Assembly (NCBI GenBank): GCA_030149295.1
Contig: JASBRV010000102.1
Span: forward strand, 62,001-126,000
Reading direction: 5' to 3'
Source: Bacteriovoracales bacterium
Lineage (GTDB): Bacteria; Bdellovibrionota; Bacteriovoracia; Bacteriovoracales; Bacteriovoracaceae
DNA: 64,000 bases
The notes under the pieces were generated by a model that had not been told where the DNA came from, made no database searches, and saw nothing but the letters and a program-made list of their open reading frames with translations. A program made the position numbers and the translations under genes. This document shows positions 50,935 to 60,047 of the stretch, one piece after another (within the stretch, counting starts at the first letter, position 1; every line of letters begins with the position of its first letter).

Positions 50935-52305
50935 ATGCTTATGAGTGAACAATTTGATTACGACTTATTCGTTATTGGCGGTGGCTCCGGTGGAGTCAGA
51001 AGTGCTCGTTGGGCGGCAAGCTTAGGGGCAAAGGTCGCTATCTGTGAAGAGGATCGCTATGGAGGTACTTGCGTTTTAAGGGGGTGTATCCCTAAGAAAA
51101 TGATGGTCTATGGATCTCACTTCGCTGATGACGTTATCACTTCCGCCGATTATGGCTGGGATATCACCATTAATGGATTTGATTGGGAGCATTTTCGCCA
51201 AAAAAGAGAGAAAGAGCTTTCCCGCTTAAGTGGCCTCTACGCTGGTATGTTGGAAAGAAATAACGTTGATGTCATCAAAGGCAAAGGCTCTTTTGTTGAC
51301 ACCCACACCATAAAGGTGGGCGAAAAAAGTTACACCGCAAAATATATCATCATTGCTGTTGGTGGAAGACCATGGGTCCCTGATTTCCCTGGGAAAGAGT
51401 TCACCATCAATAGTAATGATTTCTTTGAATTAAAAGAAAGGCCTAAGAAAGTAGTCATCAATGGAGGAGGATTTATCGGTCTTGAGTTCGCCTGTCTTCT
51501 CAAAAATTTTGGCAGTGAAGTCCATATTGTCATTCGTAGAGAAAATGTGCTTCGAGGATTCGATAGCGAATGTGCCTGCTACCTTAAAGAGCAGATGTTA
51601 AAATCAGGAATTCACTTTCATGAGCATCAACACATAAAAGAAGTTGAGAAAAAAGGCTCAAACCTGCTCGTTAAAACGGAGAAAGAAGAAATTCCCTGTG
51701 ACCAAGTCATTATGGCGACAGGGAGAGAACCCTACACACAAGGTCTTGGTCTTGATAAAGCTGGGCTAGAGGTGCATGAAGATCAAAGTATTTCTGTAGA
51801 TGATTACTCTCAAACCAAACTCTCTCATATTTATGCTGTCGGAGACGTAACCAATAGAGTGACTCTCACCCCCGTCGCCCTTCAAGAGGGCATGTTGGTA
51901 GCCGAAAATCTTTTCCGTCCCAATAGCGAGCGTGTGATGACCTATGAATACATTCCCTCGGCCGTCTTCTCTCAACCACCATTGGCCACCGTAGGCTTAA
52001 GCGAAGAAGAGGCCTTAAAAGAAGCGAGAGAAAAAGGCGAAGAAATAGAAGTTTATGCGTCAGAGTTTCGTCCCTTAAAATATACCCTCGGTGAGCGTCA
52101 AAAAAGAAGTCTCATGAAAATGATAGTCTCAAAAAAGGATAACAAGGTTCTAGGCCTTCATATGGTTGGGGATGACGCCCCTGAAATTATCCAAGGTTTT
52201 GCTGTAGCCCTTAAGGCCGGTGCTACAAAGGATGTTTTTGATCGCACAATCGGACTTCATCCTTCTAGTGCAGAAGAATTTGTTACGATGAGGACGCCAC
52301 GATAA
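50935..52305 (+). CDS. gor: Glutathione-disulfide reductase-like flavoenzyme
   Basis: 456 residues. The N-terminal FAD site FVIGGGSGGVRSARWA is followed by the redox-active pair Cys46-x4-Cys51 in YGGTCVLRGCIPKK. The NADPH fold GGGFIGLEFACLLKNFGSEVHIVIRRENVLRGFD has arginines expected for NADPH specificity. YAVGDVTNRVTLTPVALQEG binds FAD again, and HPSSAEEFVTMR carries the His-Glu couple. It fits glutathione reductase or a close thiol reductase. It begins ten bases after the DTW gene. An internal ATG at 50941 is an equally good start. Confidence 0.9.
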   Translation: MLMSEQFDYDLFVIGGGSGGVRSARWAASLGAKVAICEEDRYGGTCVLRGCIPKKMMVYGSHFADDVITSADYGWDITINGFDWEHFRQKREKELSRLSGLYAGMLERNNVDVIKGKGSFVDTHTIKVGEKSYTAKYIIIAVGGRPWVPDFPGKEFTINSNDFFELKERPKKVVINGGGFIGLEFACLLKNFGSEVHIVIRRENVLRGFDSECACYLKEQMLKSGIHFHEHQHIKEVEKKGSNLLVKTEKEEIPCDQVIMATGREPYTQGLGLDKAGLEVHEDQSISVDDYSQTKLSHIYAVGDVTNRVTLTPVALQEGMLVAENLFRPNSERVMTYEYIPSAVFSQPPLATVGLSEEEALKEAREKGEEIEVYASEFRPLKYTLGERQKRSLMKMIVSKKDNKVLGLHMVGDDAPEIIQGFAVALKAGATKDVFDRTIGLHPSSAEEFVTMRTPR

Positions 52306-53101
52306 AGGTTAAATATTCACCTACAACACTCTTAAAACTTTCAAGATTGTAGGGCATGCCTCGCAAAAGATTGCAGGTAAAAAGAAAGGGCGCATAACGA
52401 GAAGTCTCGCCACTTTTCTTTCCCTTGCCAAAGTCCACGAAGCTATAAGAATAAGTCGTAAAATACGAGCTATTTTCTTGAACCTGAAAAGTCAGAGGTT
52501 TAAAAATTTCACCAGGTAAAATTTGGGTGTCCTTTTTTTCTTTAAGTTGTACCCTGAGGGAGCACCAATTGAGTCGCCTTTCCATATCATTACTATTGAT
52601 ATAGACATTTCCATTTTGAAAGAAAAGGGTACGCATAAGCTGGTTTTCTTCAGTTTGCACAGCACGAAATTTTAAATCCTTCAATATTTTTATTTGAAGC
52701 TTCTCCTTGGCATCGGCGAGATTCTTAAGTTTCTCCAATGACAAACTTTCCTTTTTTTCAATATCCTTTTGGCACTGAAACTTTGGTCCAGTTGACAGGG
52801 CCCAAGTCAACTTTTCTTCCTCAAGCTTTATGGCAGAACTCTCCGGCTTTTTTAATTGACCGCCGCGAACCATCACTTTAAGTTTATCGTCTTCATGCCA
52901 TAGCAGGAGGTCGTGACTAGCATGCTTAATGCTTTTTCCTACATCCACCCTGGTATCATAAGATAATTTATGACTAGAACCCTCTACTATGAACTCACAA
53001 GAGAAGCGTTCGCCCTTTTGCTCCGAGGCAAAAACCTTTGAACTCATAAAAGAAGAACTCATCGCTACAAAGGTCACAAAGAAGAATAAGAAAATTTTCA
53101 T
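52283..53101 (-). CDS. Secreted protein, unknown
   Basis: 272 residues with a signal peptide ending near Val-Phe-Ala-Ser (residue 25). The domain begins with GERFSCEFIVEGSSHKLSYD and holds four cysteines in two likely pairs (about residues 35/110 and 180/243). It is strand-rich with a central charged helix region. No family recognised. Its 3' end overlaps gor by 23 bases, and it is divergent from cstA. The ribosome site is weak. Confidence 0.68.
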   Translation of the reverse strand: MKIFLFFFVTFVAMSSSFMSSKVFASEQKGERFSCEFIVEGSSHKLSYDTRVDVGKSIKHASHDLLLWHEDDKLKVMVRGGQLKKPESSAIKLEEEKLTWALSTGPKFQCQKDIEKKESLSLEKLKNLADAKEKLQIKILKDLKFRAVQTEENQLMRTLFFQNGNVYINSNDMERRLNWCSLRVQLKEKKDTQILPGEIFKPLTFQVQENSSYFTTYSYSFVDFGKGKKSGETSRYAPFLFTCNLLRGMPYNLESFKSVVGEYLTFIVASSS

Positions 53102-53163
53102 AAAAGCCCACTTTTGTTTACAATATCATAGAAAATCACGAGGTTTTGAGCAAGGAGGCAGAT

Positions 53164-54834
53164 GTGAACGGAGCCCTTATAGGCTGTTTAGGTTTAGGAG
53201 CGTTCCTTCTCGCCTATCGTTTTTATGGAACCTATCTCAGTGACAAGATTTTTCGTTTAATAGAAAAAGACCGCAAGGCCGTGCCAACTCCTGCCCATGA
53301 GTTTCGCGATGATGTGGACTTTGTTCCCACAAGAAAAGGGGTGCTTATTGGTCATCATTTTTCTTCTATTGCCGGTGCAGCCCCCATTGTGGGCCCTGCA
53401 GTTGCTGCCATTTGGGGCTGGCTTCCTGCGTTTTTATGGATCACCCTAGGTGTTATTTTTATGGGAGCTTGCCATGACTTTGGAGCTCTGGTCATCTCCA
53501 TGCACCACAGAGGCTCCTCCATGGCCACTGTGGCCGAGTCTCTCCTTGGTAAACGAGTGAGAAATTTACTTTTACTGGTAATCTTTTTTCTAGTCTGGAT
53601 GGTCATCGCCGTGTTTGCGTTGGTCATTGCCAACCTCTTTGTTTCCTATCCCTCTGCCGTTCTTCCGGTAAACTTTGAAATTCTAGTTGCTATCGCCATG
53701 GGAGTCTTTATAAACAAAAGAGGCGCAAGTCTAAAGCTCCCCTCAATCCTGGCTCAAGTGACTCTTTATATAATGATTTATCTTGGCACTCTTTTTCCTA
53801 TTAGCCTTACTCCAGTATTAGGTGACAATGCTCTGATGGGTTGGATGCTTTTTTTATTAATCTATAGCTTTATAGCTTCCGTCCTCCCAGTATGGGTTCT
53901 TTTACAACCGAGAGATTATATCAATGGGCACCAACTTATCGTTGGCCTCTTTCTGATGATTGGAGGTCTTTTCATTGTTCAACCACAGATTGTCGCGCCA
54001 GCAATAAACCCCAATCCACAAGGGGCACCTCCCCTTTTCCCTTTTCTCTTCATCACCATTGCTTGTGGCGCTATAAGTGGTTTTCATGGTCTCGTCAGTG
54101 GAGGGACAACCTCAAAGCAGGTGGCTTCTTGGTCAGAAGCTAAACCCGTTGCCTATGGCTCCATGTTAGGCGAAGGCCTCCTTGCCCTCTTGGCCACCTT
54201 GGCCGTCACCGCGGGTTTTGCGAGTGAGGGTGCATGGCATAATCATTACGCCAATTGGAATCAGGCCAATGGTCTGTCCGCAAAAATTAATGCCTTTGTT
54301 AACGGCTCAGCCTCTTTTATATCGGGCTGGGGAATTAGCGAAGAAATTGGCCAAACCTTAATGGCCGTTCTCATTATTTCTTTTGCTGCCACAAGCTTAG
54401 ATACTGCCTGTCGTATTCAACGTTATATAATTAGTGAGGTGGGCGAAGGTCTTGATATTCCCATTTTAAAAAATCGCTATCTTTCAAGTTTTATTGCCGT
54501 TTTTACGGCCTTTCTTCTTATGACCTCTAGTGATGGCGGAAAAGGCGGCTTAAGTATATGGCCTCTTTTTGGCGCCACCAACCAAATGCTGGCAGGATTA
54601 ACCCTCCTTTTGATCTGTTCTTTTCTAAAAAAGAAAGGATCTCCCCTTTGGCATTATTTAGTTCCTGCTTTTTTCGTTCTTCTTATGACGACAGGTGGCT
54701 TAATTCTCAATATAAAAATTTTCACACAACAACAAAACTGGTTTCTCACCACTTTAACAGGGCTCCTTTTACTTGCCCAATTTTGGACCATGGCTGAAAC
54801 ATTTCAATTTATTAAAAAGGAAAATTCTCAATGA
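53164..54834 (+). CDS. cstA: CstA-family carbon starvation / pyruvate transporter
   Basis: A GTG at 53164, five bases after AGGAGG, is chosen over a TTG 18 bases upstream. The 556-residue membrane protein has the CstA family blocks: YRFYGTYLSDKIFRL at the start, HHFSSIAGAAPIVGPAVAAIWGWLPAFLWI near 60, GACHDFGALVISMHHRG, FHGLVSGGTTSKQVASW near 310 and FGATNQMLAGLTLLLI near 465. It is shorter than the 700-residue Escherichia coli CstA, as in many bacteria. The family imports pyruvate or peptides on starvation. It overlaps dacB by four bases. Confidence 0.9.
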   Translation: MNGALIGCLGLGAFLLAYRFYGTYLSDKIFRLIEKDRKAVPTPAHEFRDDVDFVPTRKGVLIGHHFSSIAGAAPIVGPAVAAIWGWLPAFLWITLGVIFMGACHDFGALVISMHHRGSSMATVAESLLGKRVRNLLLLVIFFLVWMVIAVFALVIANLFVSYPSAVLPVNFEILVAIAMGVFINKRGASLKLPSILAQVTLYIMIYLGTLFPISLTPVLGDNALMGWMLFLLIYSFIASVLPVWVLLQPRDYINGHQLIVGLFLMIGGLFIVQPQIVAPAINPNPQGAPPLFPFLFITIACGAISGFHGLVSGGTTSKQVASWSEAKPVAYGSMLGEGLLALLATLAVTAGFASEGAWHNHYANWNQANGLSAKINAFVNGSASFISGWGISEEIGQTLMAVLIISFAATSLDTACRIQRYIISEVGEGLDIPILKNRYLSSFIAVFTAFLLMTSSDGGKGGLSIWPLFGATNQMLAGLTLLLICSFLKKKGSPLWHYLVPAFFVLLMTTGGLILNIKIFTQQQNWFLTTLTGLLLLAQFWTMAETFQFIKKENSQ

Positions 54835-56312
54835 AAGCATTATTGTTTCTTTTCCTTATATTAGCCCCCCTTTTTTCCGTAAAGGCTCAGGAACTTAAAG
54901 CTCAAATCGATCCTTCTGTAGAGCGAATTCTTAAAAATTACGGGATCAAGAAAGAGCATCTTTTTTATTCCTTTATTCCCTTAAATAATAAAAAGAATCA
55001 AACCAACTACCAAAGTGAGATACCTTTTATTCCTGCTAGTGTGAGCAAGGTCTTCACAGCACTATATGCCCTTAAAAATCTAGGACCTGATTTTCGCTAT
55101 AAGACCATGGTTTATAAAACAGGAAAAATAGAAGATGGAGTTCTTAAAGGCGACCTCATCTTAAAAGGCACTGGTGATCCTTCATTGACATTAGCACGCC
55201 TGATGGATTTGGTTTTAGAAGTTCGCGCCTTAGGGATTAAAAAAGTCGAGGGAAATTTATTCTATGACGACTCTCTTTTTCCACCCACTCTTATGCTTAG
55301 TGAATTCGGAGCAGGTGATCAGACATATAATCCCGGCCTATCTGCCCTTAACCTAGAATATAATCGTATGAGCATTTACCGAAAGGGTTCAACAAAAGCG
55401 CGTTACGCTGAATTCATTGCTCTTCCCCCACTTGATCATATAAAAATTGAAAAAACAGATGATGAGTTTCCTATTGGACAAAACTTCCTTTTTAAAAAAG
55501 ACAACCCTGGGGAAGTTTGGCAGCTTAATAATAAAAAAGGTTATCGCCTCATCGAAGAAGTTCCCGTAAGACGAACCTCTCGTAGAACGGCGGAAAGTTT
55601 TCGCCACCTCCTAGAGCTTTGGGGTATCCAAGCCCCGCCTTCCCGTTTTTCTAAAACCCCTAAGGATGCCCTACTCGTTGCCGAAGACAGATCTGCCAGT
55701 CTTATTAACCTCCTCGCCCTCACTCTGGAATATTCCAATAATCTTTATGCCGAGCAAATTCTTCTCACTTCTAGCAAGAAAACCAATTTAAAAGAAGCTG
55801 CTAAAGTGATGAGCGAGTGGATTAAAGAGCGAGTACCAGAGTGCAAGGAGGACTTGGTCAACGGCTCAGGTCTTACAACCGAGCATAAAATCACCGCCCA
55901 CTGCCTCTCTCAATTTCTAGCCAACTTTGCTTTTGTCACCTCAGAACACAAAGAGTCCCGAGGCTTTATGAGTTTACTCTCTATTAATGGTCAATCGGGA
56001 TGGCTTAAAAGCCGCCTAAAAAAACCAGAAACAAGCTTTCGAATATGGGCAAAGACAGGAAGTTTAGATTATGTAAGCAACATCGCCGGGGTCCTTTTCA
56101 CCCTTTCCGGTAAAGCATACGCTTTTACCCTTTCCCTTAACGACTCCCCAAAGAGAGAGCGTATTGACCTTGCCCAAGGAAAGAAGCCCAGTGAGCTTAA
56201 GAAAAAAGAACGCAGAGAGCTAAAGAAATGGCTTCGTGGGGCGAATCGGTGGAGTCGAAAAGCTAAGGAAGCCTCTGACAAACTTCTTGAACATTTTATT
56301 CAAACTCTTTAG
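54831..56312 (+). CDS. dacB: D-alanyl-D-alanine carboxypeptidase/endopeptidase (PBP4 family)
   Basis: 493 residues, signal peptide cleaved near Val-Lys-Ala (residue 19). The serine penicillin-binding motifs are all present: Ser70-Val-Ser-Lys73 in PASVSKVFTALYALKNLG, Ser302-Asn-Asn304 in LEYSNNLYAEQ and Lys408-Thr-Gly410 in WAKTGSLDYVSNIAG. The long segment between the first and second motifs is the class C insert. It trims or cleaves peptidoglycan cross-links in the periplasm. The C-terminal 40 residues are unusually basic. ATGA overlaps the cstA stop, and metG follows by nine bases. Confidence 0.93.
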   Translation: MKALLFLFLILAPLFSVKAQELKAQIDPSVERILKNYGIKKEHLFYSFIPLNNKKNQTNYQSEIPFIPASVSKVFTALYALKNLGPDFRYKTMVYKTGKIEDGVLKGDLILKGTGDPSLTLARLMDLVLEVRALGIKKVEGNLFYDDSLFPPTLMLSEFGAGDQTYNPGLSALNLEYNRMSIYRKGSTKARYAEFIALPPLDHIKIEKTDDEFPIGQNFLFKKDNPGEVWQLNNKKGYRLIEEVPVRRTSRRTAESFRHLLELWGIQAPPSRFSKTPKDALLVAEDRSASLINLLALTLEYSNNLYAEQILLTSSKKTNLKEAAKVMSEWIKERVPECKEDLVNGSGLTTEHKITAHCLSQFLANFAFVTSEHKESRGFMSLLSINGQSGWLKSRLKKPETSFRIWAKTGSLDYVSNIAGVLFTLSGKAYAFTLSLNDSPKRERIDLAQGKKPSELKKKERRELKKWLRGANRWSRKAKEASDKLLEHFIQTL

Positions 56313-56321
56313 GATAACGGC

Positions 56322-58217
56322 ATGAATCAATTCGACAATATCCGTGAAAAAATACAACAAACCCTCTCCCGCATGGAACTTCCGAAAAGAGCAGTCATTA
56401 CTGCTGGCATGCCTTATGCCAATGGCCCCCTTCACATAGGTCACCTCGCTGGAGCCCATGTCCCTGCTGATGTCTATGCTCGCTTCCAACGAATGCTCTT
56501 AGGTAATGAAAACGTTCTCTTTGTTAATGGAACTGATGATCATGGTTCGACCTCTGAAGTCGCTGCCAAGAAAAAAGGTGTCTCCACTGAAGAGTTTATC
56601 AATGATATTCACTCCATGCAGTCAAAAACCATGGAACGTTATCATATTAGCCTGGATGTCTATACTGGAACTTCCCGTCCTGAAAATTTTGAAGACCATA
56701 AAAATTTGTGCCAAGAATTTTTAAGGGACCTTTATCATAATGGGCGACTTAACAAGAGAACTTCCCTTCAATGGTTTGATCCCAAACTCTCCATGTTCTT
56801 ACCTGATCGTTATGTAACCGGAAAATGCCCCAACGAGAAATGCGAAAACACCAGTGCTTACAGCGAAGAATGTGATGCTTGTGGAAAGCAATATGAAGCC
56901 AGTGAACTTATTGAACCTAAAAGTAGTGTTTCTGATGCCACACCTATTCTTAAAGAAACAGATCACTTCTATCTTGATATGTGGCAGGCCACCGATGAAT
57001 TAAAAAGATGGCTGGATAGTAAGAAACGCACATGGCGAAAAAATGTCTTAGCAGAAGTTGAGACGACAGTTATGCCCACTCTTGCTTTCACAAACAAATC
57101 TGAACCCAAGTTTAAAGAAATCAAAGACACTCTTCCCAAACACAAGAGTCGTTATGCTCCAGGAAAAAAAGTTGCTGTGGCCTTTGAAACTTTAGAAGAT
57201 CTCGAAGTAGGAAAAGAAAAACTAACAAACGCTGGAATCGAGTGTGAACTTCTTGATGACTGGGCCCATCGTTCCATTACGAGAGATGTGAAATGGGGCA
57301 TCCCCGTCCCCACAGATCTAGATGAAAGTATGGTCGACAAAACTCTCTATGTATGGCCCGAATCCCTTATCGCTCCTATCTCCTTTAGTCGCGTCGCCCT
57401 AAAAAAGCAGGGGCTTAAAGGCGAAGAACTTAATAAGACGATTGACTCTTATTGGAAAAATAAAGATTCAAAAATTTATCAATTTCTCGGTCAAGATAAC
57501 ATTTTCTTTTACGTTCTCATGCAAGGGGCCATGTGGTTAGGAACCAAGAAGGATTGGAATATGACTGAGATTTTTGCCAGTTACCATCTACAAGTAAACG
57601 GCGACAAGATGAGTAAATCAAAAGGCAATTTTTTTACGGGTGATCAACTGCTAGAGGAAAAAGGATATAGCTCTGATCAAATTCGCTATTTCTTATCCAC
57701 CTTAAGCCTTCCCGAAAAAAATTCAAACTTTGACGAAGAAACATTAAAAAGTAGAAACGAATTTTTAGCCGGTCCTCTTAATGCGGCCTTTGAAAAACCC
57801 ATCAGTGCCTGCCACTCAAAATTTAATGGTGTGGTACCCCAAGGTAAACTTATTGGTAAAACTGAGAAAGAATCAGCTAAGGTTCTCCCTAATTACTTAC
57901 GAATGATGCAAAAGGGTGATACCGCAAAAATTTTAGGGATGGTGGAAAATTACGCACGAATCATCAATGGTCTCTTTACTCAGTTCAAGCCCCATGATGA
58001 CCGCTTTGATGAGCAAGAGAGAAAGGACGCCCTTTATTCTTCATTTTATATTCTTAAAAATCTCGTTATTATGCTCCATCCTGTAGCCCCGGAGACCATG
58101 GAGAAATTACGCCTTAGCCTCAATCTACCTGAAGACATTTACTCCATTAAAAACTTAGAGAATCCTTTTCCACGTGACCACAAAATTGGAATACAGACAG
58201 AGTATTTCCCAAAATAA
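56322..58217 (+). CDS. metG: Methionyl-tRNA synthetase with a central insertion
   Basis: 631 residues. HIGH as His38-Ile-Gly-His41 in YANGPLHIGHLAG, four-cysteine zinc knuckle (CPNEKCEN, CDACGK at 169-188), Lys429-Met-Ser-Lys-Ser433, WGIPVP near 325 and the anticodon-binding alpha bundle in the C-terminal third. The C-terminal tRNA-binding/dimerisation domain of longer MetRS proteins is absent. Between residues about 252 and 312, before the HRSITRDVKWG block, about 60 residues are inserted relative to typical enzymes. It is third in a cstA-dacB-metG-ung run. Confidence 0.95.
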   Translation: MNQFDNIREKIQQTLSRMELPKRAVITAGMPYANGPLHIGHLAGAHVPADVYARFQRMLLGNENVLFVNGTDDHGSTSEVAAKKKGVSTEEFINDIHSMQSKTMERYHISLDVYTGTSRPENFEDHKNLCQEFLRDLYHNGRLNKRTSLQWFDPKLSMFLPDRYVTGKCPNEKCENTSAYSEECDACGKQYEASELIEPKSSVSDATPILKETDHFYLDMWQATDELKRWLDSKKRTWRKNVLAEVETTVMPTLAFTNKSEPKFKEIKDTLPKHKSRYAPGKKVAVAFETLEDLEVGKEKLTNAGIECELLDDWAHRSITRDVKWGIPVPTDLDESMVDKTLYVWPESLIAPISFSRVALKKQGLKGEELNKTIDSYWKNKDSKIYQFLGQDNIFFYVLMQGAMWLGTKKDWNMTEIFASYHLQVNGDKMSKSKGNFFTGDQLLEEKGYSSDQIRYFLSTLSLPEKNSNFDEETLKSRNEFLAGPLNAAFEKPISACHSKFNGVVPQGKLIGKTEKESAKVLPNYLRMMQKGDTAKILGMVENYARIINGLFTQFKPHDDRFDEQERKDALYSSFYILKNLVIMLHPVAPETMEKLRLSLNLPEDIYSIKNLENPFPRDHKIGIQTEYFPK

Positions 58218-58220
58218 AGA

Positions 58221-58946
58221 ATGGATAAACCTCTGTTTGAAGATCTACCAAACGACTGGCAAATGGCCCTTCAGTCCTTCACCGAAAGTGAAGAAGCTAA
58301 AAAGTTACAAACTTTTGTTTCAGACCTTTCAAAGGCCTTTAAGAGTGGCGAAGTGTATCCTCAAAGATCTCAGCTCTTTTACGCCTTTGAACTCTCTCCC
58401 TTTAAAGAGACAAAAGTTGTTATCCTTGGACAAGACCCCTACCACGGAGAAGGCCAAGCTCATGGTCTCGCCTTTAGCGTTCCAGCGGGAATGAAAATCC
58501 CTCCCTCCTTAAGAAATATCTATAAAGAATTAGAGGAGGATTGTTCTGTCAAAACACCAACTCATGGCGATCTCAGTTCTTGGGCCAAACAAGGTATCTT
58601 ACTTCTCAATACGGTTTTAACCGTCGAAAAATCAAAGGCCGGCTCTCATCAAAAAAAAGGTTGGGAAGCCTTCACTGATGAAGTTATTAAAGTTATCAGT
58701 CGTAAACGAGAAAATGTCGTCTTCATACTTTGGGGCTCCCCGGCCCAAAAAAAGCAAAAACTCATTGATGCCAATAAACACCACATCATTGAAAGTGTGC
58801 ACCCGTCACCCTTAAGTAGCTATCGAGGTTTTTTTGGTTCTCGCCCTTTTTCAAAGACAAATCTCTTTCTAAAAAGCACTCAACAAAAGCTTATAGATTG
58901 GGAACTACCTTCTAAAGCCAATCATCATAACCTTGAATATTTGTGA
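58221..58946 (+). CDS. ung: Uracil-DNA glycosylase
   Basis: 241 residues, family 1 UDG. The water-activating Asp72 lies in ILGQDPYHGEGQAHGLAFSVP. WAKQGILLLNTVLTVE is the uracil pocket strand, and HPSPLSSYRGFFGSRPFSKTN near 193 is the His-containing Leu loop. It excises uracil from DNA. It starts three bases after metG without a clear ribosome site of its own, so translation may be coupled. Its 3' end overlaps the trypsin-like gene on the other strand by 35 bases, the longest convergent overlap here. Confidence 0.96.
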   Translation: MDKPLFEDLPNDWQMALQSFTESEEAKKLQTFVSDLSKAFKSGEVYPQRSQLFYAFELSPFKETKVVILGQDPYHGEGQAHGLAFSVPAGMKIPPSLRNIYKELEEDCSVKTPTHGDLSSWAKQGILLLNTVLTVEKSKAGSHQKKGWEAFTDEVIKVISRKRENVVFILWGSPAQKKQKLIDANKHHIIESVHPSPLSSYRGFFGSRPFSKTNLFLKSTQQKLIDWELPSKANHHNLEYL

Positions 58947-59814
58947 ACCCCACTAGACCAAGGCACTGTTTGTTCCCACCCACAGCATAAGAGGTAATTC
59001 CAATGAGAAGCGGCTCTTTGTCCAATTCATAATAAACAAGTGGACCACCACTATCCCCAACACAATTGCCAGTAAGAGGCTGCTCCCCTCTGGTCAGTAA
59101 AACATTTGAATTATTAATTTGAATAAAATTAATAATGGCATCACTCATATTGTAATCACTAATGAGCATATCTCTAAAACTTTGATCAATAAGATCGGTT
59201 TTGGTTACACCAATAGGGGTGACATCAACTTCCTGGAGCATCTCAGAAAAAATAGGAAATCGACTTGGACTTTCCTGAGAGCCCCATCCTGTGGAGAGCA
59301 TAGTTCCTGGAAGATTTCTAAATTCATTTTCCAACAGATCGGCCATAGTGTCTTTTCTAATGACTTTAATGGGTTTGAGGTATTCACTCTCCCTCACATC
59401 TCTCTTTAGAATAACGACAGCTATGTCATCGGAAGCCAAGTTATCGGGGTCGAAACCGGGGTGAATAATGACTTCCTTCACCCGTGGTAATCTTTTTAAC
59501 CTTCTTTGCTCACCTGTAACAGTGGCCGCTTTGATGCGAAGGTCTCTAGGGCCAAAGACATCCACACAATGGGCCGCTGTCAAAATAACATTCTTTGCAA
59601 TAAGACTTCCCCCACAAAGATGACCACTATAACGAGTATGAAGAGCCACTTGCCACGGGTGCTGAAGACTTGTGGTATCGCGCCCTCCAATAACTTTTTG
59701 ATTTTGATCATAGATTTTGATTGGCGCAGTTTTTGCCATTGCGAAGGGAGAGAAAAAATTACAGAATTGGAAAATAGAGAGTATAAAAAGGGGTATTGAG
59801 CGCAATCGATCCAT
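58912..59814 (-). CDS. Secreted trypsin-like serine protease (S1)
   Basis: 300 residues. Signal peptide ends near Phe-Ala-Met-Ala (residue 27), a short propeptide follows, and the activation site is Lys40-Val-Ile-Gly-Gly. The catalytic triad is complete: His82 (LTAAHCVD), Asp130 (SDDIAVVIL) and Ser255 (NCVGDSGGPLV). The residue six before Ser255, which in trypsin is Asp, is Gly249, so trypsin-like Arg/Lys specificity is unlikely, and an elastase- or chymotrypsin-like preference is inferred. GAGG lies six bases before the ATG. It overlaps the end of ung. Confidence 0.9.
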   Translation of the reverse strand: MDRLRSIPLFILSIFQFCNFFSPFAMAKTAPIKIYDQNQKVIGGRDTTSLQHPWQVALHTRYSGHLCGGSLIAKNVILTAAHCVDVFGPRDLRIKAATVTGEQRRLKRLPRVKEVIIHPGFDPDNLASDDIAVVILKRDVRESEYLKPIKVIRKDTMADLLENEFRNLPGTMLSTGWGSQESPSRFPIFSEMLQEVDVTPIGVTKTDLIDQSFRDMLISDYNMSDAIINFIQINNSNVLLTRGEQPLTGNCVGDSGGPLVYYELDKEPLLIGITSYAVGGNKQCLGLVGFTNIQGYDDWL

Positions 59815-59939
59815 GATTTCCTCATTTGAATAGTTAAATAGTCTTTTAATCTATTAAAACCCCTTGAAAATAGGCTGTAAAATATCACTTTCTTACAATC
59901 AACCATTTGGCAGGATTTGGAGGCAAAAAACCTAAATTC

Positions 59940-59967
59940 TTGGGTGAAAGTGTCCGATAAATATAGT
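59940..59967 (+). promoter_or_regulatory. Predicted promoter of the PilZ gene
   Basis: TTGGGT (59940-59945), a 16-base spacer and TATAGT (59962-59967) match the consensus at four and five of six positions. This gives an untranslated leader of about 75 bases that contains a hairpin at 60009-60028. The 233-base spacer 59815-60047 also holds an A/T-rich inverted repeat, TTTTAAT-CT-ATTAAAA, at 59844-59859, upstream of the trypsin-like gene. Confidence 0.45.
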
Positions 59968-60008
59968 GATAAGTCCCTAATTTAATTGAGAGATGGAAAT
60001 TGACCTAG

Positions 60009-60028
60009 GATCCATAGAAAAATGGATC
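60009..60028 (+). promoter_or_regulatory. Perfect leader hairpin before the PilZ gene
   Basis: GATCCAT (60009-60015) and ATGGATC (60022-60028) enclose a six-base AGAAAA loop. The hairpin sits just upstream of the AAGGA ribosome site (about 60034) of the PilZ gene. It could stabilise or gate translation of the leader. No known riboswitch is recognised. Confidence 0.45.
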
Positions 60029-60047
60029 TTCAAAAGGAATCAATAAA

